Positions 48,701 to 53,390 of a stretch of DNA of 64,000 nt are shown here, one piece after another. This DNA comes from Giardia muris (taxonomy: Eukaryota; Fornicata; Diplomonadida; Hexamitidae), in contig CM016925.1 in assembly GCA_006247105.1 (NCBI GenBank), positions 2,170,001-2,234,000 of the forward strand. Reading direction: 5' to 3'. Under the pieces are notes generated by a model. That model was not told the origin of the DNA, made no database searches, and saw nothing but the letters and a program-made list of their open reading frames with translations. A program made the position numbers and the translations under genes. Each line of letters begins with the position of its first letter. Position 1 is the stretch's first letter.

Positions 48701-49390
48701 TATCTTGCCACCGTCAAGGCTCCACGATGTTATTATTGTAATAAGAATTTTGATGATTCTAAACGACAAGCGTATCTAGCACTTGCGGCACGTACTCGTC
48801 GTTATCTTATGGGTCAACAGATACTCGTTCAAGACTTTAGGACCCAGACGGCTGCAAACCTAATGTATGCAATGGCAGCTATTGCGCGAGTCATTATTCC
48901 TTTGGATCAGCATGCACTCTTTCCCATAGTCTTTACGCGCTTCGAACGGCTTGCATATGTTCAGAACATGCTTGACCTTGTCCATACTCCTTGTGAGCAA
49001 AGACAACTATTATTGATGTTATCAACCGAGGGTGAAAGTAGCTCACGAATCGACCTGACGACTCTTTACAATGTTCGTTCCAAAGATTATCTACAGCTAT
49101 TAGATGGGTCTCCAATAGCCAAGGTCTACGACTATGTCTATGAACCATTGGGCTTACTAGGAGAGGAGAAGACGAAGTTATACGTGATGAGCTACATCGC
49201 TTGGTTATCCTTCATGTACGTTCGGAAGGAGTACGCTACGGTCGTCGATCGGCTCATCTTCCAACCCAAAGGCTCAACGGATATCGAAAGGCTTAAGAAC
49301 TTCCATTCGTATGTAATGGAGAACCTTAAGATCTATGTAACGTGTCAGCCGATGGATTGGCGCCTCAAAGAGAACACTCCTACACCATGA
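30767..49390 (+). CDS. Giant dynein heavy-chain-like protein lacking canonical P-loops
   Basis: 6207 residues from the first in-frame ATG; typical dynein heavy chains have ~4500. The motor region is recognised by order and residue pattern. Degenerate modules appear at ~3270 (AAA1), ~3565 (AAA2, MLLPFSSHGWMVVG), ~4115 (AAA3) and ~4540 (AAA4). A stalk/microtubule-binding-like part spans ~4930-5040 (DIIAVVCGYFF...VMPWMKQL) with a following coiled coil. AAA5 runs ~5430-5600 (RPILISPYLG...MTPDGLWQVSHSMARHRRYYMERL) and a D6-like segment lies at ~5755-5775 (QFYLSVMHIIIL). None of the first four modules has GxxGxGK[ST]. A Cys-rich insertion follows the stalk (from C5333). The N-terminal region before AAA1 is ~3270 residues, far longer than usual. 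It may be a structural, ATPase-dead relative comparable in concept to human DNHD1. No frame interruption is seen. Confidence 0.85.
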   Translation: MTTLNIPRSLKQFQTDKGASLRTFSPTRARSTASYLDSMARLTKVDRARASVPHILPSIDSLVEARKHEDKSAAVMERLGEVMQLSPVRATDRKEVTATFLLEQIISSHAEICKGKGYAKPGFGSAPEAWHEVEILGVSDDAFRVLFPQFDLLKQAKISSIIVKELQVRNFPYDLQSQLENMSEPSEPPRPSYMREEMEELLRLSLSLSEPSIFQQRSRRTRGSTSKQATHTAIPLDLDSFHLPVSLNLSISEETSETIDLAGTNTGFPFNDPPILKPLLLQKEDSRPTSPAKKPRFSDQPECSDLSIASLYPDRRNLKVLDFDKFFGGPTLPNEKYELSSGASFSRLGNEESAVFASTLATNALQNFRGTAASEDSSAFIQESFDVRSTIEILKNKPSTGSVVRNKEPSTRRSSTPVYQNVVKEPDLVYVDKNGQLVTAPVTSKFVHAFSSIQFYQRVKQDFDKAIERLAELAYELQTQNRPYLDFLSVAFIGKTLFYTSHLQLDREFSFDCVSEIRERVLRQKNKDREKQLYAKMLNEIVQKNAEKGSYKPPQKGAIESKKDDAEHEKYILELLRLERRREEQYNEFEKLMLTHNQARSAATELCLSAIEKSRPAMMEICKNAPRGFDAQGYLALLHRDYVMHATTTDFKIAIIAQAERDPKHELHWCSRQLFSFLNDTGAKFRQYTVPEYDEQRRKRFLQARTELEAKRTLFCDEEYSPMYRKILGILHDHLRYLVFTPQLLAKDTSFFVPRISEHLFSNMVFQADLSELQTPVRVDPQQATLSFSGIHHETTPLHFNTDYKPRNAYEWMRLKYWELQNDIEKRVCERREQSTHQTEVTLAALVAKRVEGNVQSADLSALLFKTPDPSDGNFLRKLSLHLTNCFVLLYEVIFPYIQEIVIIAFSDIVFQRTHTLIRKYCAVTGEAEASLDPNLVFSFQTQAHDENKERFHFLLKRIEVMVFSAVYRHINEIVFPQWTVFILLLFHGIDRDMSTYNYSGALVNYANILRVSRFDARQIAELKKDYQASECSTSVEPSDVASVACFSFFQTGFFLAIKLPAKPPAFMRQLDELVEVNEELAAVALKVIAGELASPTKKDSDDVPRINRKRPLRLFESPEVLALSLARVRIVADLHDFLRAQPTDLYFVRAIVDGILRLNKEQDVSFRMTEENVRSILSLLNCAECALEGVYDNRGRLTNVLFIPDSNEIFINLPMFIFDLIDFFYSYPIFVDNLFREVTVDGSQVGTVPSIPTNVDMIGTLETDLVKFFSSDDTVIHLLDEAANPNPDLIIRSATDVMADIMEMIVSPPKTLCAKKRPVTRDISSRETTGSSLGGTLRRSVRTRQAELSYLILNDPKSGAIDITGSQDINTLANINFDLRTRVTSYSQYVSQFFDNHGRADTSAFKSRRCNRLHFDPPYMTYRLIGLTKSAALNLKRFLDLLTQFLSSYMHDILHTTDFLLDLGNILPAQIVSSNWQVESAINRLGTRISEYYSEHPTVTETHFPFQAEAQMISEVIRADAVYSALTNDYVAGSAPPQAILNEITSCADPKTLMSRTLLAMYNTYDGYWCLTIVPSTCQFGTFNIIIGEVLSHLRRLYETTFNLLCDRVDDYMFLAGRVARRCVDVLQAEFASATVHSVSDMGSSFTLYRAFVRSLSLWREYFDAMRSTEHYLCEMPAIPRVHRTYGHVLQYRVEASRSLFSNQTFLPKMGALLNRSHRTLIDALSQLDAWIVQVLDRIYPRIVEMLSLTDSDKQTCDTVPSAFQAKFSNSICKNIAFPAGIELTFDSSTEFSMLSMFSKIWSEIGLPFLSKRCYSDVRAYIQKNRTDCKTIQPFQLFERPSAFHAMHISTTFIELDDLIIRLLEFQRQINYFRREALGLTKGHYKDLTGEELFHELEKEGEFGYIDQVDIVSLGTEADMDALRDHSPLKTLNPEEPQYTGFLQRKIAYYRGFLCPGVQLPCTPKNLQILLSEVPYQDSTTESRLSSLQNIVGMCSRLILLDDDVRHQINDWWSLPISSVAVSDIKLFVLNAVHIATAFKDAFGTKLAITTIADGILKFINSQRQRLLLLFAVKAGMYNVQVGLMPDLTAYDTLQPYLDEPLDLDAYLGADTREPYIISSYVQEALKTLPRAVTDEMKTQRVLDMLAGHNINVNFALAVHSSKLRSDRIIQLQLHEISLSVLGVPNSFILDSFSLPAFFGPYSDSATCVEADFLSLDVVKRIDAGLAIVPPFTPYLSSRIKRPFGLHKLTSGATKALSHQRNKLPLHTWPATDALPILLDMKYGYIIGRKQDMAASLSESQGTLRISYEGINEYTTRSLDWLSVNIPSYLTVTTGTRSSSPVACLVNCNDSITEAIQAQLSRKLDTILSNVYSKTAVVSSQVEATSIIETLGFDKVFLAGMERPEQINYIAEKRIAAFLDAIPDRFYASSFYLDAYKHSPAASLVEVVRSIDTQPLYTADNAILLHPVDPWGVVRVRKLHQGTRMRLQPIRLPELNDLEPLFMGYLEPIVNPFLVRLDFFQAFIMRAIYEHKLWPEQLVEHMSHIANLGQFVHCQFKAYAELTKANLFVSISYDEVDLGLTNVGLPSITTEKGQAFVTDNALCLPFVKVLEITDPIAEKHRELVTSLRQLTVAHCNSTSMLLQMAARRNVRQNIWALCDEAMAFQRSLIRVSSTCCGTGLLGSSSSQKSFRDAMGTALAEVLIYETYHSPEVVSKSQEPVMRAPFMVFRFPQRIVDCLSVVLAAAGYEGYEFVGAKIVYPTGTQCYYLDGIIRRSIYARRWSCPAPLPYSATKTMTFPRAEYIYHLTLDPSVMAVAACDAIEYLPFATPMQFQYLHMVFTTLTPWVIMRLIEISQSTLITKCTSFLMQLTSFDYHNELAYFVRGFPLSITIQTIYNVIGTILEDLQQKNTGIYDYVGKLAELVIALRTAIKNQRKYPFLLFDSTYASIVVSRMVHRISRLHGVPGEFSHLSAALMDIEDCMVSLATDTNTHPSIYETYVSDGEDEESPLIEQNHLLGKNLEMICARMQRAQNLAKSRAEHNSFKEAEIPEKTATYARTDTDAAKREITFQLFFAPQVVAPLRDYDEYMKEAAIIQPYFSEHRARYIEATINALDSILQTILPQINVHTGYRFGDSAFSVEGLCSTRSENKNTSIWETLIPSVMFLPTVRNGVFVRSRDPTDCVDKYTHLLGVQLTTLRNTSRRKVDDFLSLFSSYPFLEKVQDYKLDLIYSGCHMGFAGSHVLDIDVQYLPEADQSLSRLLELIMNSSPCILVTPKASGYFSSSIKTYFYSTLPLTIGYRPVFILADPETFSLTSFLSLLQAQLVVVLYGFEILDFLKRASSQILSEFQTLLTLASVTPMPGRLVLWHASSYGTSHEGKSCLYTPTFISWLAAGNLTLESPILIHAVELFQKDSSPELVEFLCLCSEHEYIPHVPIELGIRLSREACFALVLLRCTSERARNTVRKIWKKVWNCEVPSNSTLISALHASSPLHILQPDALRTYRSQTGQKGKRDGGSNQDLTFCKKMHNRFISECTRLDVVCPEWLVEFYKTYYHTDCRMLLPFSSHGWMVVGLVVRSILSREGGVTHGIYVGRTEFDENVRILADKAEMNILLSSLVRLLTDIMRITNIHGMHEAFELGADHLASLDPCTTVCTINELLRGIPLMSAVQVISTPDDLTYSAMGTVLLQQHTIYIFDCSGWDEYVALGTLQKVSQAVRDETTRLMVITPSVRLFTTFVQIGTVSGSPFLTEKQEAPVEGLLHPAVLVWDVAATISYKIADYSDGLPYEIHAQDSSGISANQFSMILASLSFSSHERGIASMLCTFCQVIFLPILQIVIGSIGEPQTTESWASICTIAVYLMQLYNIIVISPNTMAQTGLFGQQSITVNSDFMMCLAIGLEHPAEGLAHLCALMFCCIMTAALMYTLLQRDSLADHTNGKAITAARCLEAIFQGMNTMILQGKGENVFEITLDAFLEEYSIIRFDYAKYIQTYLESLRQANYMEEPVYNSARYVFPLPRFTLLTEGPYEQLLKCKEIISQYSCSGKQTLDVLFKISIELQVLPYPEEVRVGSRGLRSSDEFDLHAYSSALVHMRGLDPRDLKGRALAYYVAAFVFLRKPCVLLASINTQHVRLAVRYAFPLIKEDYTYEVQPEILATSANMTANGQTPPSKRTYLRTIKLNVQTEESIHAFFTRNQLYFHVVVDNGTYLAYACIHTLLIIELCTSNADTPIALLQLLQNRTVSMTDIIGQPHMCHLINVSFLVIYSVPCIREATTLVRLFPSLVTDCFRAIDLESSTPQKQVLHHLLRLEIGDGYDDRFVKKLVEHLEANSSLIRFYVPFIRMCTFLYLRNLYIMTNKGKEGVSIDDIIRFVTYSFVEVGTCDYDNSTYRSLLQLLGTKVEVENTMIGRAIACKELPCYGSATFSIQIICLMAANAFLACSSNRIPFHYATSSQREAERRAVSEQKYSRGNVRSRGDPHLVSDLNIMDILTEEHLGTSTELDSVVRQKVEFILPEQVYYTLCSSYVSGIRVPLAFVLPAGVNYPEFVFILSRLTRSEVKVPLSPKRVATDSLIIDIGAACGTYPSPDNFFNSSMQQYSLRDRVKVCLRAAISIVLRLSPSTFLPPSLIKRGTPDTYLIPGSNGNSESQEHNSLPISTSLPVILASNNDPLILPKLELISYTTATGTVVETENSSTDYNQVTVVIPLSLIFATGTFSEIYSLVEGTTSGTDVWYTVEMTDILSDFSLNNSANCTSFSFIMSILATKLSVIIFEDVSVADLSPTSRFEYLLLREYGLIYKLADFTYSFGDLPESTCLYLERFVPNPTIPDMTTSQSMSVFESYGGNTTLTRLTILPIDLLQMTTSNLSNASPMNLNMKARCCLLTRLWPTLFGPNYMMPPIFAQIAQGGEAQDPGRQRSTLAMTNVQAPEAASSKDIIAVVCGYFFNIILMGVAPLDKSTYPLSRLPSASAEGEASDNPVTITSKASPFSLFPKVAADYIQHRTWISFDSLVTIGTFITENIKMACETELERVMPWMKQLSILIATHEVAFNEAEWLVVQASNAEKAFREVQESIPDLTAWVTETRGIYESKTTLFHNSVLLLDTKIPSEHVSLSRKRTALLKEVQNLSDYLLKRALDVNVMLLTQFTGGTVEDGHPVLSLYLSTLNIETFTLETSFQASTETEKRFLRLAENISEYQRDVQLMIASADPTLHKYYESYCSALEAMLEAKRIYLLADYQFTNASTYIDAGVPVITRTQEQADLVAAHERLSENLVLLKALQVELSAVELANRRKKQLAAQIGSLIALCVVYGFKYLNFFNAVLNQEFGRGTGQECHFCLDTTPCPICDYCRCYCMCTRTVDATGRVQTRSAPPGKVYCPECVHKDQLISILTSTFSNIFMTQSSLQARATMTKDQQLEYLCVVILSLLPSSRPILISPYLGIAPIMETLHNSQKYYLINVDKRPDCLEILNGQIQEAMQQPNHIFLISLQVFNWEAFNLLAVFFQSLRSLAEYGNIELSMDYSNRRYKIATPLSKSVVYVMCDIQRPYDSAHAFPLSSFLLASHASLENIATYSLMRCVVAPPMTPDGLWQVSHSMARHRRYYMERLAGFFIPEYVTTFIQQRISEGDVRKQMDQMTQGVVSIILTKDNILKFMDKIGSMLAARNGLRESLEQEHRSFTRLVEKRDSLSAKSDSILSRAVQTLFSIVNYLGRLSMKFPALINLWLHIRKIVGEENKTYTAQEFEAFIVAFFIPLMHQCLPVGQFYLSVMHIIILTRVGMRGLSKEETTFLYTDSPLPDVLSPDLRVLANFWRDLSQTNVVTSEMAMHLAEICEPLLTLTPRDDNAFLVDYLSHKRSSKDVLLLFSDHPEADCADLATYLIEQQYRVHVVGTYIDQAEYVQYVGYGDVLRPLYQQFDRASTILPLEQSTQSTGGVVIMVLCPTVQNLISMSSKYHASSETIVYVLETRVFQYPKEYRALGEYLATVKAPRCYYCNKNFDDSKRQAYLALAARTRRYLMGQQILVQDFRTQTAANLMYAMAAIARVIIPLDQHALFPIVFTRFERLAYVQNMLDLVHTPCEQRQLLLMLSTEGESSSRIDLTTLYNVRSKDYLQLLDGSPIAKVYDYVYEPLGLLGEEKTKLYVMSYIAWLSFMYVRKEYATVVDRLIFQPKGSTDIERLKNFHSYVMENLKIYVTCQPMDWRLKENTPTP
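46763..46915 (+). other. Cysteine-rich, probably zinc-binding insertion in the dynein-like protein
   Basis: About residues 5333-5383 of the giant protein: CHFC, CPICDYCRCYCMC, then about 26 residues later CPEC. The paired CxxC spacing suggests two zinc sites. The segment lies between the coiled coil after the stalk and the AAA5-like module. I know of no such element in ordinary dynein heavy chains. Confidence 0.6.
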
Positions 49391-49400
49391 GGATTAGAGT

Positions 49401-51077
49401 TCATTGGAAACGTTGAATGTACCCAGTAAAGAGCGCCTTACAATCCGGGCAATGTTTTCCTTTAAGAATGAGAGCACAACCATGACAAATGGCATAATGG
49501 CCACATGGATTAATGGTTCCATCGGCATAGTTCATCCTGCACTTAAAACAGCGTCCAGGCTTATTGGCTTTAGAAGCCCGACACATGCGTGAAGATAAAG
49601 GCCTACCACCACTTGGCTCAGTGGGTGATGTGCGATGATCATCCCAACGACTTATTTGTCTTGAGGTACTACTTGGTCGACGAGTAGGAGGGTCATCAGT
49701 GATTACGTTAAGATCGGCACAAGTGAGCTTTCCTTCTTGTTTCTCGGCAGATTGATAATCTTTCTGCTTATTTTTCTTAACACTACGGCCTCTATTATCA
49801 CCAATCCCAATTTCATTCTCATGTGCCTTATTTGCGGCAAGAATGTTGGAAATGGCTATCTTACTCTTATCCATGACTCTAGAAAAGTCCTCCAAGGGCG
49901 CTACTGAGGAATACGAAGGAGACTTGTTCGAGGTTGAGGTCGAACGTCGTCCCGGTTGTTTTGAATCCCCAGAATTACCTGAGAGTCTTAATACTATTTC
50001 TGAGCTTCCATCATAGAGTTTATGAATATCTTCTTCAACGGTAGGGGTATTTCTTCTCTTCTGTTCAAGGTCATGATTCTGAAGTAGATCCTTCTCTTGT
50101 GATGTTATCATCTCATCAGTGATATGAGGTTTATCTTCAGGCTTCTTGAACGTGAAGGAGATTGCCGTCTTTCCTTCGGAGGCGGTGACAAGCCCACGCG
50201 GATTAAGAGAGGCGATGAGCTTATCAGCCTTGATCACCCTATTCCGAAGCTCTTGGATGGTATCATCGCGATCTATTATATCAGCTTGCAACTTATTGAT
50301 TAACATGGACATTGAATCGTTCTCAGTACCCTTCTTTCTTAGCTCAGCATAAAGTGCTTGAATCTTCGTCTCACAATCCGTCATACTTGAGCCTTTCGTT
50401 GCCATAAGATCATTAAGTTGCTGTTCAAGAATATCCACCTTTCGCTGCGCAATATCCAATTCTCGGTTACGCTGAACAACTGTCCTTTCAAGCTCCCGAA
50501 TCCTTTTCCTCAGGGTGTTAGGGCTCGTGGAGAATAGATTCGGCAAGTACTCCGAAAGAATACGTGCACATTCTTGGCAGCTTTTGGATCCAGCGTTCAA
50601 ACTAGCGCCTTCAACCGCAGCATCATATGCGGATATCCCTTCAGTCGTCCGAATCATAACTTCTGCCAAAAGAAGCTTGAGGCAATCGACGTGTCCATGT
50701 CGAGCCGCTAACATGAGAGCAGTAGTCCCATCTGGAAGTTGAAGTCGAAGCTCATGTAGGTTAGCCTCGACGTTAGAAAGCTTCCCCTCGCTTGCAGCCT
50801 TCATTAGGCGTGTATACCCTGTCGAGTCAAGAAGACGATAATCGGAAGGGATGGGAAGTGGAGATAGCTCAACCGCTATTCGCTTATGATAAAGCCCCTT
50901 ACAGATGAGTACGATGATGGGGGAGATGTGGGTTTCAAGAGCCTCAAGAAGTAAAGACTTGCAATTCTGTGCCGTTAAATCTCCAATCCGTCTTCGTGTC
51001 ATCTCAACATCTCCCTCTATGATGGCTTGACGAAGAAGCTTCGAGTCGGTCTCACTCGATTGATTAGTTGTTGTCAT
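49401..51077 (-). CDS. Ankyrin - coiled coil - RING finger protein
   Basis: 558 residues. A short ankyrin region (about 80-150) includes DGTTALMLAARHGHVDCLKLLL. A coiled coil covers about 185-285 (RIRELERTVVQRNRELD). A polar Ser/Lys-rich linker (about 300-505) separates it from a C-terminal RING at about 511-548: CFKC, CGHYAICHGC, CPDC, i.e. C-x2-C-x10-C-x-H-x3-C-x2-C-x6-C-x2-C, ending IQRFQ. All zinc ligands are present, so E3 ubiquitin ligase activity is likely. The coiled coil would dimerise it. It differs from the 21820-22992 ANK-RING protein in having fewer ankyrins and a longer coiled coil. Its stop is 10 bp from that of the convergent dynein-like gene. Confidence 0.9.
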   Translation of the reverse strand: MTTTNQSSETDSKLLRQAIIEGDVEMTRRRIGDLTAQNCKSLLLEALETHISPIIVLICKGLYHKRIAVELSPLPIPSDYRLLDSTGYTRLMKAASEGKLSNVEANLHELRLQLPDGTTALMLAARHGHVDCLKLLLAEVMIRTTEGISAYDAAVEGASLNAGSKSCQECARILSEYLPNLFSTSPNTLRKRIRELERTVVQRNRELDIAQRKVDILEQQLNDLMATKGSSMTDCETKIQALYAELRKKGTENDSMSMLINKLQADIIDRDDTIQELRNRVIKADKLIASLNPRGLVTASEGKTAISFTFKKPEDKPHITDEMITSQEKDLLQNHDLEQKRRNTPTVEEDIHKLYDGSSEIVLRLSGNSGDSKQPGRRSTSTSNKSPSYSSVAPLEDFSRVMDKSKIAISNILAANKAHENEIGIGDNRGRSVKKNKQKDYQSAEKQEGKLTCADLNVITDDPPTRRPSSTSRQISRWDDHRTSPTEPSGGRPLSSRMCRASKANKPGRCFKCRMNYADGTINPCGHYAICHGCALILKGKHCPDCKALFTGYIQRFQ

Positions 51078-51275
51078 CAGAGCTTTTTGTTATCCTACTT
51101 CTCAAGTTCTTGAGAGCAATCCAAGGGTGCAACTGAGAATTTACAAACAAGACCCACAACGCATTCGAAGCGTTGAAACCGAGAGTCCCCTCAAACATTC
51201 TGATGGCATTTGGCCTTTGGGAGTTTTCCCCCTCCTAATCGACGAGAAAGTAGGGGAGGCTAGCTAAAATCTCTA
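51078..51275. other. Longest intergenic spacer (about 200 bp), two inverted repeats
   Basis: No supported gene. It lies downstream of the SNF1-like kinase and upstream of the ANK-RING gene, both on the minus strand. It holds a 16-bp inverted repeat (TCTCAAG, TT, CTTGAGA at 51100-51115) 23 bp before the ANK-RING start. A 6-bp stem with a 7-nt loop (CAACGC, GCGTTG, 51157-51175) lies further upstream. I saw no tRNA, snoRNA or other RNA gene that I could support. Confidence 0.5.
51100..51115. repeat. 16-bp palindrome upstream of the ANK-RING gene
   Basis: TCTCAAG and CTTGAGA are perfect reverse complements separated by TT. The position just upstream of the ATG at 51077 would suit a dimeric regulator's operator, although a chance palindrome is possible. 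Confidence 0.45.
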
Positions 51276-52523
51276 CTAAGTCCTATGCTCGCTTTGAGTC
51301 TCCTCCTCATGTACTCGAAGTAAAGTATGTAGCTCAGGGTCGGATTGGGAGTCCTCGATCAGGTCGACCTCCTCCCCGGCTCCCGCGGCGCGCTCGGCAA
51401 GGCGGCCATCGGCACCGAGCTCGAGATTGAGTGCGGCGGCATATCGACGTTGCTCGTCGAAATTCCACTGGTGCCCGTTGGTTTGTGCATCACGCTCACA
51501 AAGGAGGTAATATGTTGCGGTCATCTGGTTATGCCGGTTCCCGTTCAGAGCCTTAATGATGCGAAGCGCGGTCCAATCGGACACCTTCGTCACCATCGTA
51601 TATATAATCCTGAAATCTATGACGCGTTGGGATGGAGACTCGAGGAGAGACCGAGGAGAGGGTGCAGGCTCAGGCCCCACGTAGCTTTCGACAAACCAAG
51701 GATGTTGAAGAATGTCCGCAATGGTGTAACGCTTGTCGGGGTTGACAACCAAAATCTTCCGTAAGAGGTCTGCGGCGGGCGGAGACACGTGCGATGGGAT
51801 CTGAAAGACCCCAGCAATTATCTTCTTATATAGAGATTCTGTGTTATCGTGATCGAATGGCAGGTAACCACAAAGCATTGCGTAAAGGATTATCCCAGCG
51901 GCCCAGACGTCAACAGATGGCCCATGATACTTCCGACCACTTAACATCTCGGGCGAGGCATATGAAGGAGACCCACATGCCGTCTTGAAACGAGTCTCAT
52001 CGGACATCAAAATGTTAGAAAGACCGAAGTCAATCAGTTTTATATTATAGGAAGAGTCGAGGAGGACGTTCTCAAGCTTCATATCGCGGTGGCAAACCTT
52101 ACGGGAATGGCAATAGGCAAGACCCGAAACGATCTGATGGAAGAAACGGCACGCTTCGGGCTCGGCTAGGCGTTGTTTCTGGACGACGTAGTTGAAGAGC
52201 TCACCATTGTCGACGAACTCTGTCACCAGGTAGATGTGTCGTGGAGTATCGATGACTTCCAAGAGACGAACGATATGTGGATGATCTAGAAGCTTGAGAA
52301 CTTGGATCTCACGGACGATGCGCTTGAAGTCATCCTCGCATTGGATTCGGCTCTTATCAAGGATCTTCAAAGCGACCTTCTCCCCCGTGATCAAATGAGT
52401 GGCTAGGCGGACGTCTCCGAAGGTTCCGGTCCCGAGGCTCTTCCCCGTTATATAGTTCGAGACGCGCTTCACCCGCACTCGGACGGTGGTCGATGTACTC
52501 GAGGTTGAAGTTGAAACTGGCAT
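51276..52523 (-). CDS. SNF1/AMPK/MARK-like serine/threonine protein kinase
   Basis: 415 residues from the ATG at 52523. The CAMK-type kinase domain (about 23-283) has GTGTFG, VALK with K53, HRDMKLEN with D147, DFG with D165, and an activation loop FKTACGSPSYASPE in which T181 is the expected LKB1-type phosphosite. WAAGIILYAMLCGYLPF is typical of the SNF1/AMPK/MARK group. A UBA-like segment follows near residues 305-335 (IIKALNGNRHNQMTATYYLL), as in AMPK-related kinases. The short tail is acidic. AMPK-alpha would need beta and gamma partners; MARK-type kinases act alone on the cytoskeleton, and I cannot decide between these. The ATG follows GATTGTGGAG without a clear A-tract. Confidence 0.93.
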   Translation of the reverse strand: MPVSTSTSSTSTTVRVRVKRVSNYITGKSLGTGTFGDVRLATHLITGEKVALKILDKSRIQCEDDFKRIVREIQVLKLLDHPHIVRLLEVIDTPRHIYLVTEFVDNGELFNYVVQKQRLAEPEACRFFHQIVSGLAYCHSRKVCHRDMKLENVLLDSSYNIKLIDFGLSNILMSDETRFKTACGSPSYASPEMLSGRKYHGPSVDVWAAGIILYAMLCGYLPFDHDNTESLYKKIIAGVFQIPSHVSPPAADLLRKILVVNPDKRYTIADILQHPWFVESYVGPEPAPSPRSLLESPSQRVIDFRIIYTMVTKVSDWTALRIIKALNGNRHNQMTATYYLLCERDAQTNGHQWNFDEQRRYAAALNLELGADGRLAERAAGAGEEVDLIEDSQSDPELHTLLRVHEEETQSEHRT

Positions 52524-52648
52524 CTCCACAATCTTTACGCGCCTTAAAAAGTAGGTCTTTTTGTAATCGGCGCACTTTTGGGTGCATGTTTATACTCAGT
52601 AGGAGGAAGATATGGCTCAAGCATATGGGCGAGAAGGATGGGAACGCA

Positions 52649-53341
52649 TCAGCCCTGTAACCAATCAGATAAGTATTGGCATGTGACCGGGTCCAAGTGA
52701 TGTGTTCCTCGACATGTGAATAGATGTGGGCATTGTCCACATGGGATCAAATTAAGAACATCCGTTCGATTATTGAAGTCGAAGCCCAAGGATGAGGTTA
52801 ATGATGTCGAAGGAACTAGTCTATAACAGGTTTGCTGATCCGCTTCAAGTCTTGTAATTGCCTCATCTGCATAGAGGACATCTAATGCCATCTGTATTTC
52901 AGCATCACTTAGAGTTGCATACTTAGTCTCTTGTAATTCCTTTTTCAGTGCAAGTAAGGAGATATATGGGGTCTTCTTCTCAGTATACCGCTGTAAGACA
53001 TCAAGGAACGTTTGAAGAAGGTCTGTAGCATATGCTTCATCATAATGGCCATTCAACATCCATGTAGTCATAGTGGTTTGTGAGACCGTCTCTATAAGGA
53101 ATAATAACCTCCTTTGTCTCTCATGCTTCGATATTATGTAGTGTCTACGCTCCAGCTGATCCAATAGCGGTAGAAGGTCATACCTTCTTCTCCTTCGTGC
53201 CAATGTCGTCTGGAGTTCGTTAATCGTCACCCCGCGGTGCCGGTTCCGCACGCTCAGCTCGTAGATGGTGTAGTAGACATTCTTCAGAGGGATGGTCTCC
53301 AAGGCGTCAAGCCTCTCACGCATCTGAGCGTTACTGATCAT
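52649..53341 (-). CDS. RPC34: RNA polymerase III subunit RPC34 (RPC6/POLR3F)
   Basis: 230 residues. Winged-helix domains occupy about 1-190 (for example GVTINELQTTLARRRR and a second one around 125-185). The C-terminus has the RPC34 iron-sulfur signature CGQCPHLFTC...CQYLSDWL, whose four cysteines are those that bind a 4Fe-4S cluster in human POLR3F. The subunit belongs to the Pol III heterotrimer that opens promoters and contacts Brf/TFIIIB. It is shorter than the human protein (316 residues), probably lacking the first winged helix. It is divergent from another polymerase subunit gene 49 bp away, suggesting co-expression. Confidence 0.9.
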   Translation of the reverse strand: MISNAQMRERLDALETIPLKNVYYTIYELSVRNRHRGVTINELQTTLARRRRRYDLLPLLDQLERRHYIISKHERQRRLLFLIETVSQTTMTTWMLNGHYDEAYATDLLQTFLDVLQRYTEKKTPYISLLALKKELQETKYATLSDAEIQMALDVLYADEAITRLEADQQTCYRLVPSTSLTSSLGFDFNNRTDVLNLIPCGQCPHLFTCRGTHHLDPVTCQYLSDWLQG

Positions 53342-53390
53342 TCGAAATCAACTTTTCGCTCAAAAAAGAGGGGAAGAAATCCCATGAAAC
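53342..53390. promoter_or_regulatory. 49-bp divergent promoter between two RNA polymerase subunit genes
   Basis: The spacer between the RPC34 and Rpb7-family starts carries CAAAAAAGAG and other A-rich stretches. It is the only non-coding DNA available to drive both genes. Confidence 0.5.

Noticed and set aside
52357..52740. 127-residue minus-strand frame spanning the kinase start and the adjacent spacer
   Set aside because: It overlaps the kinase and RPC34 genes in another frame and has no recognisable content.
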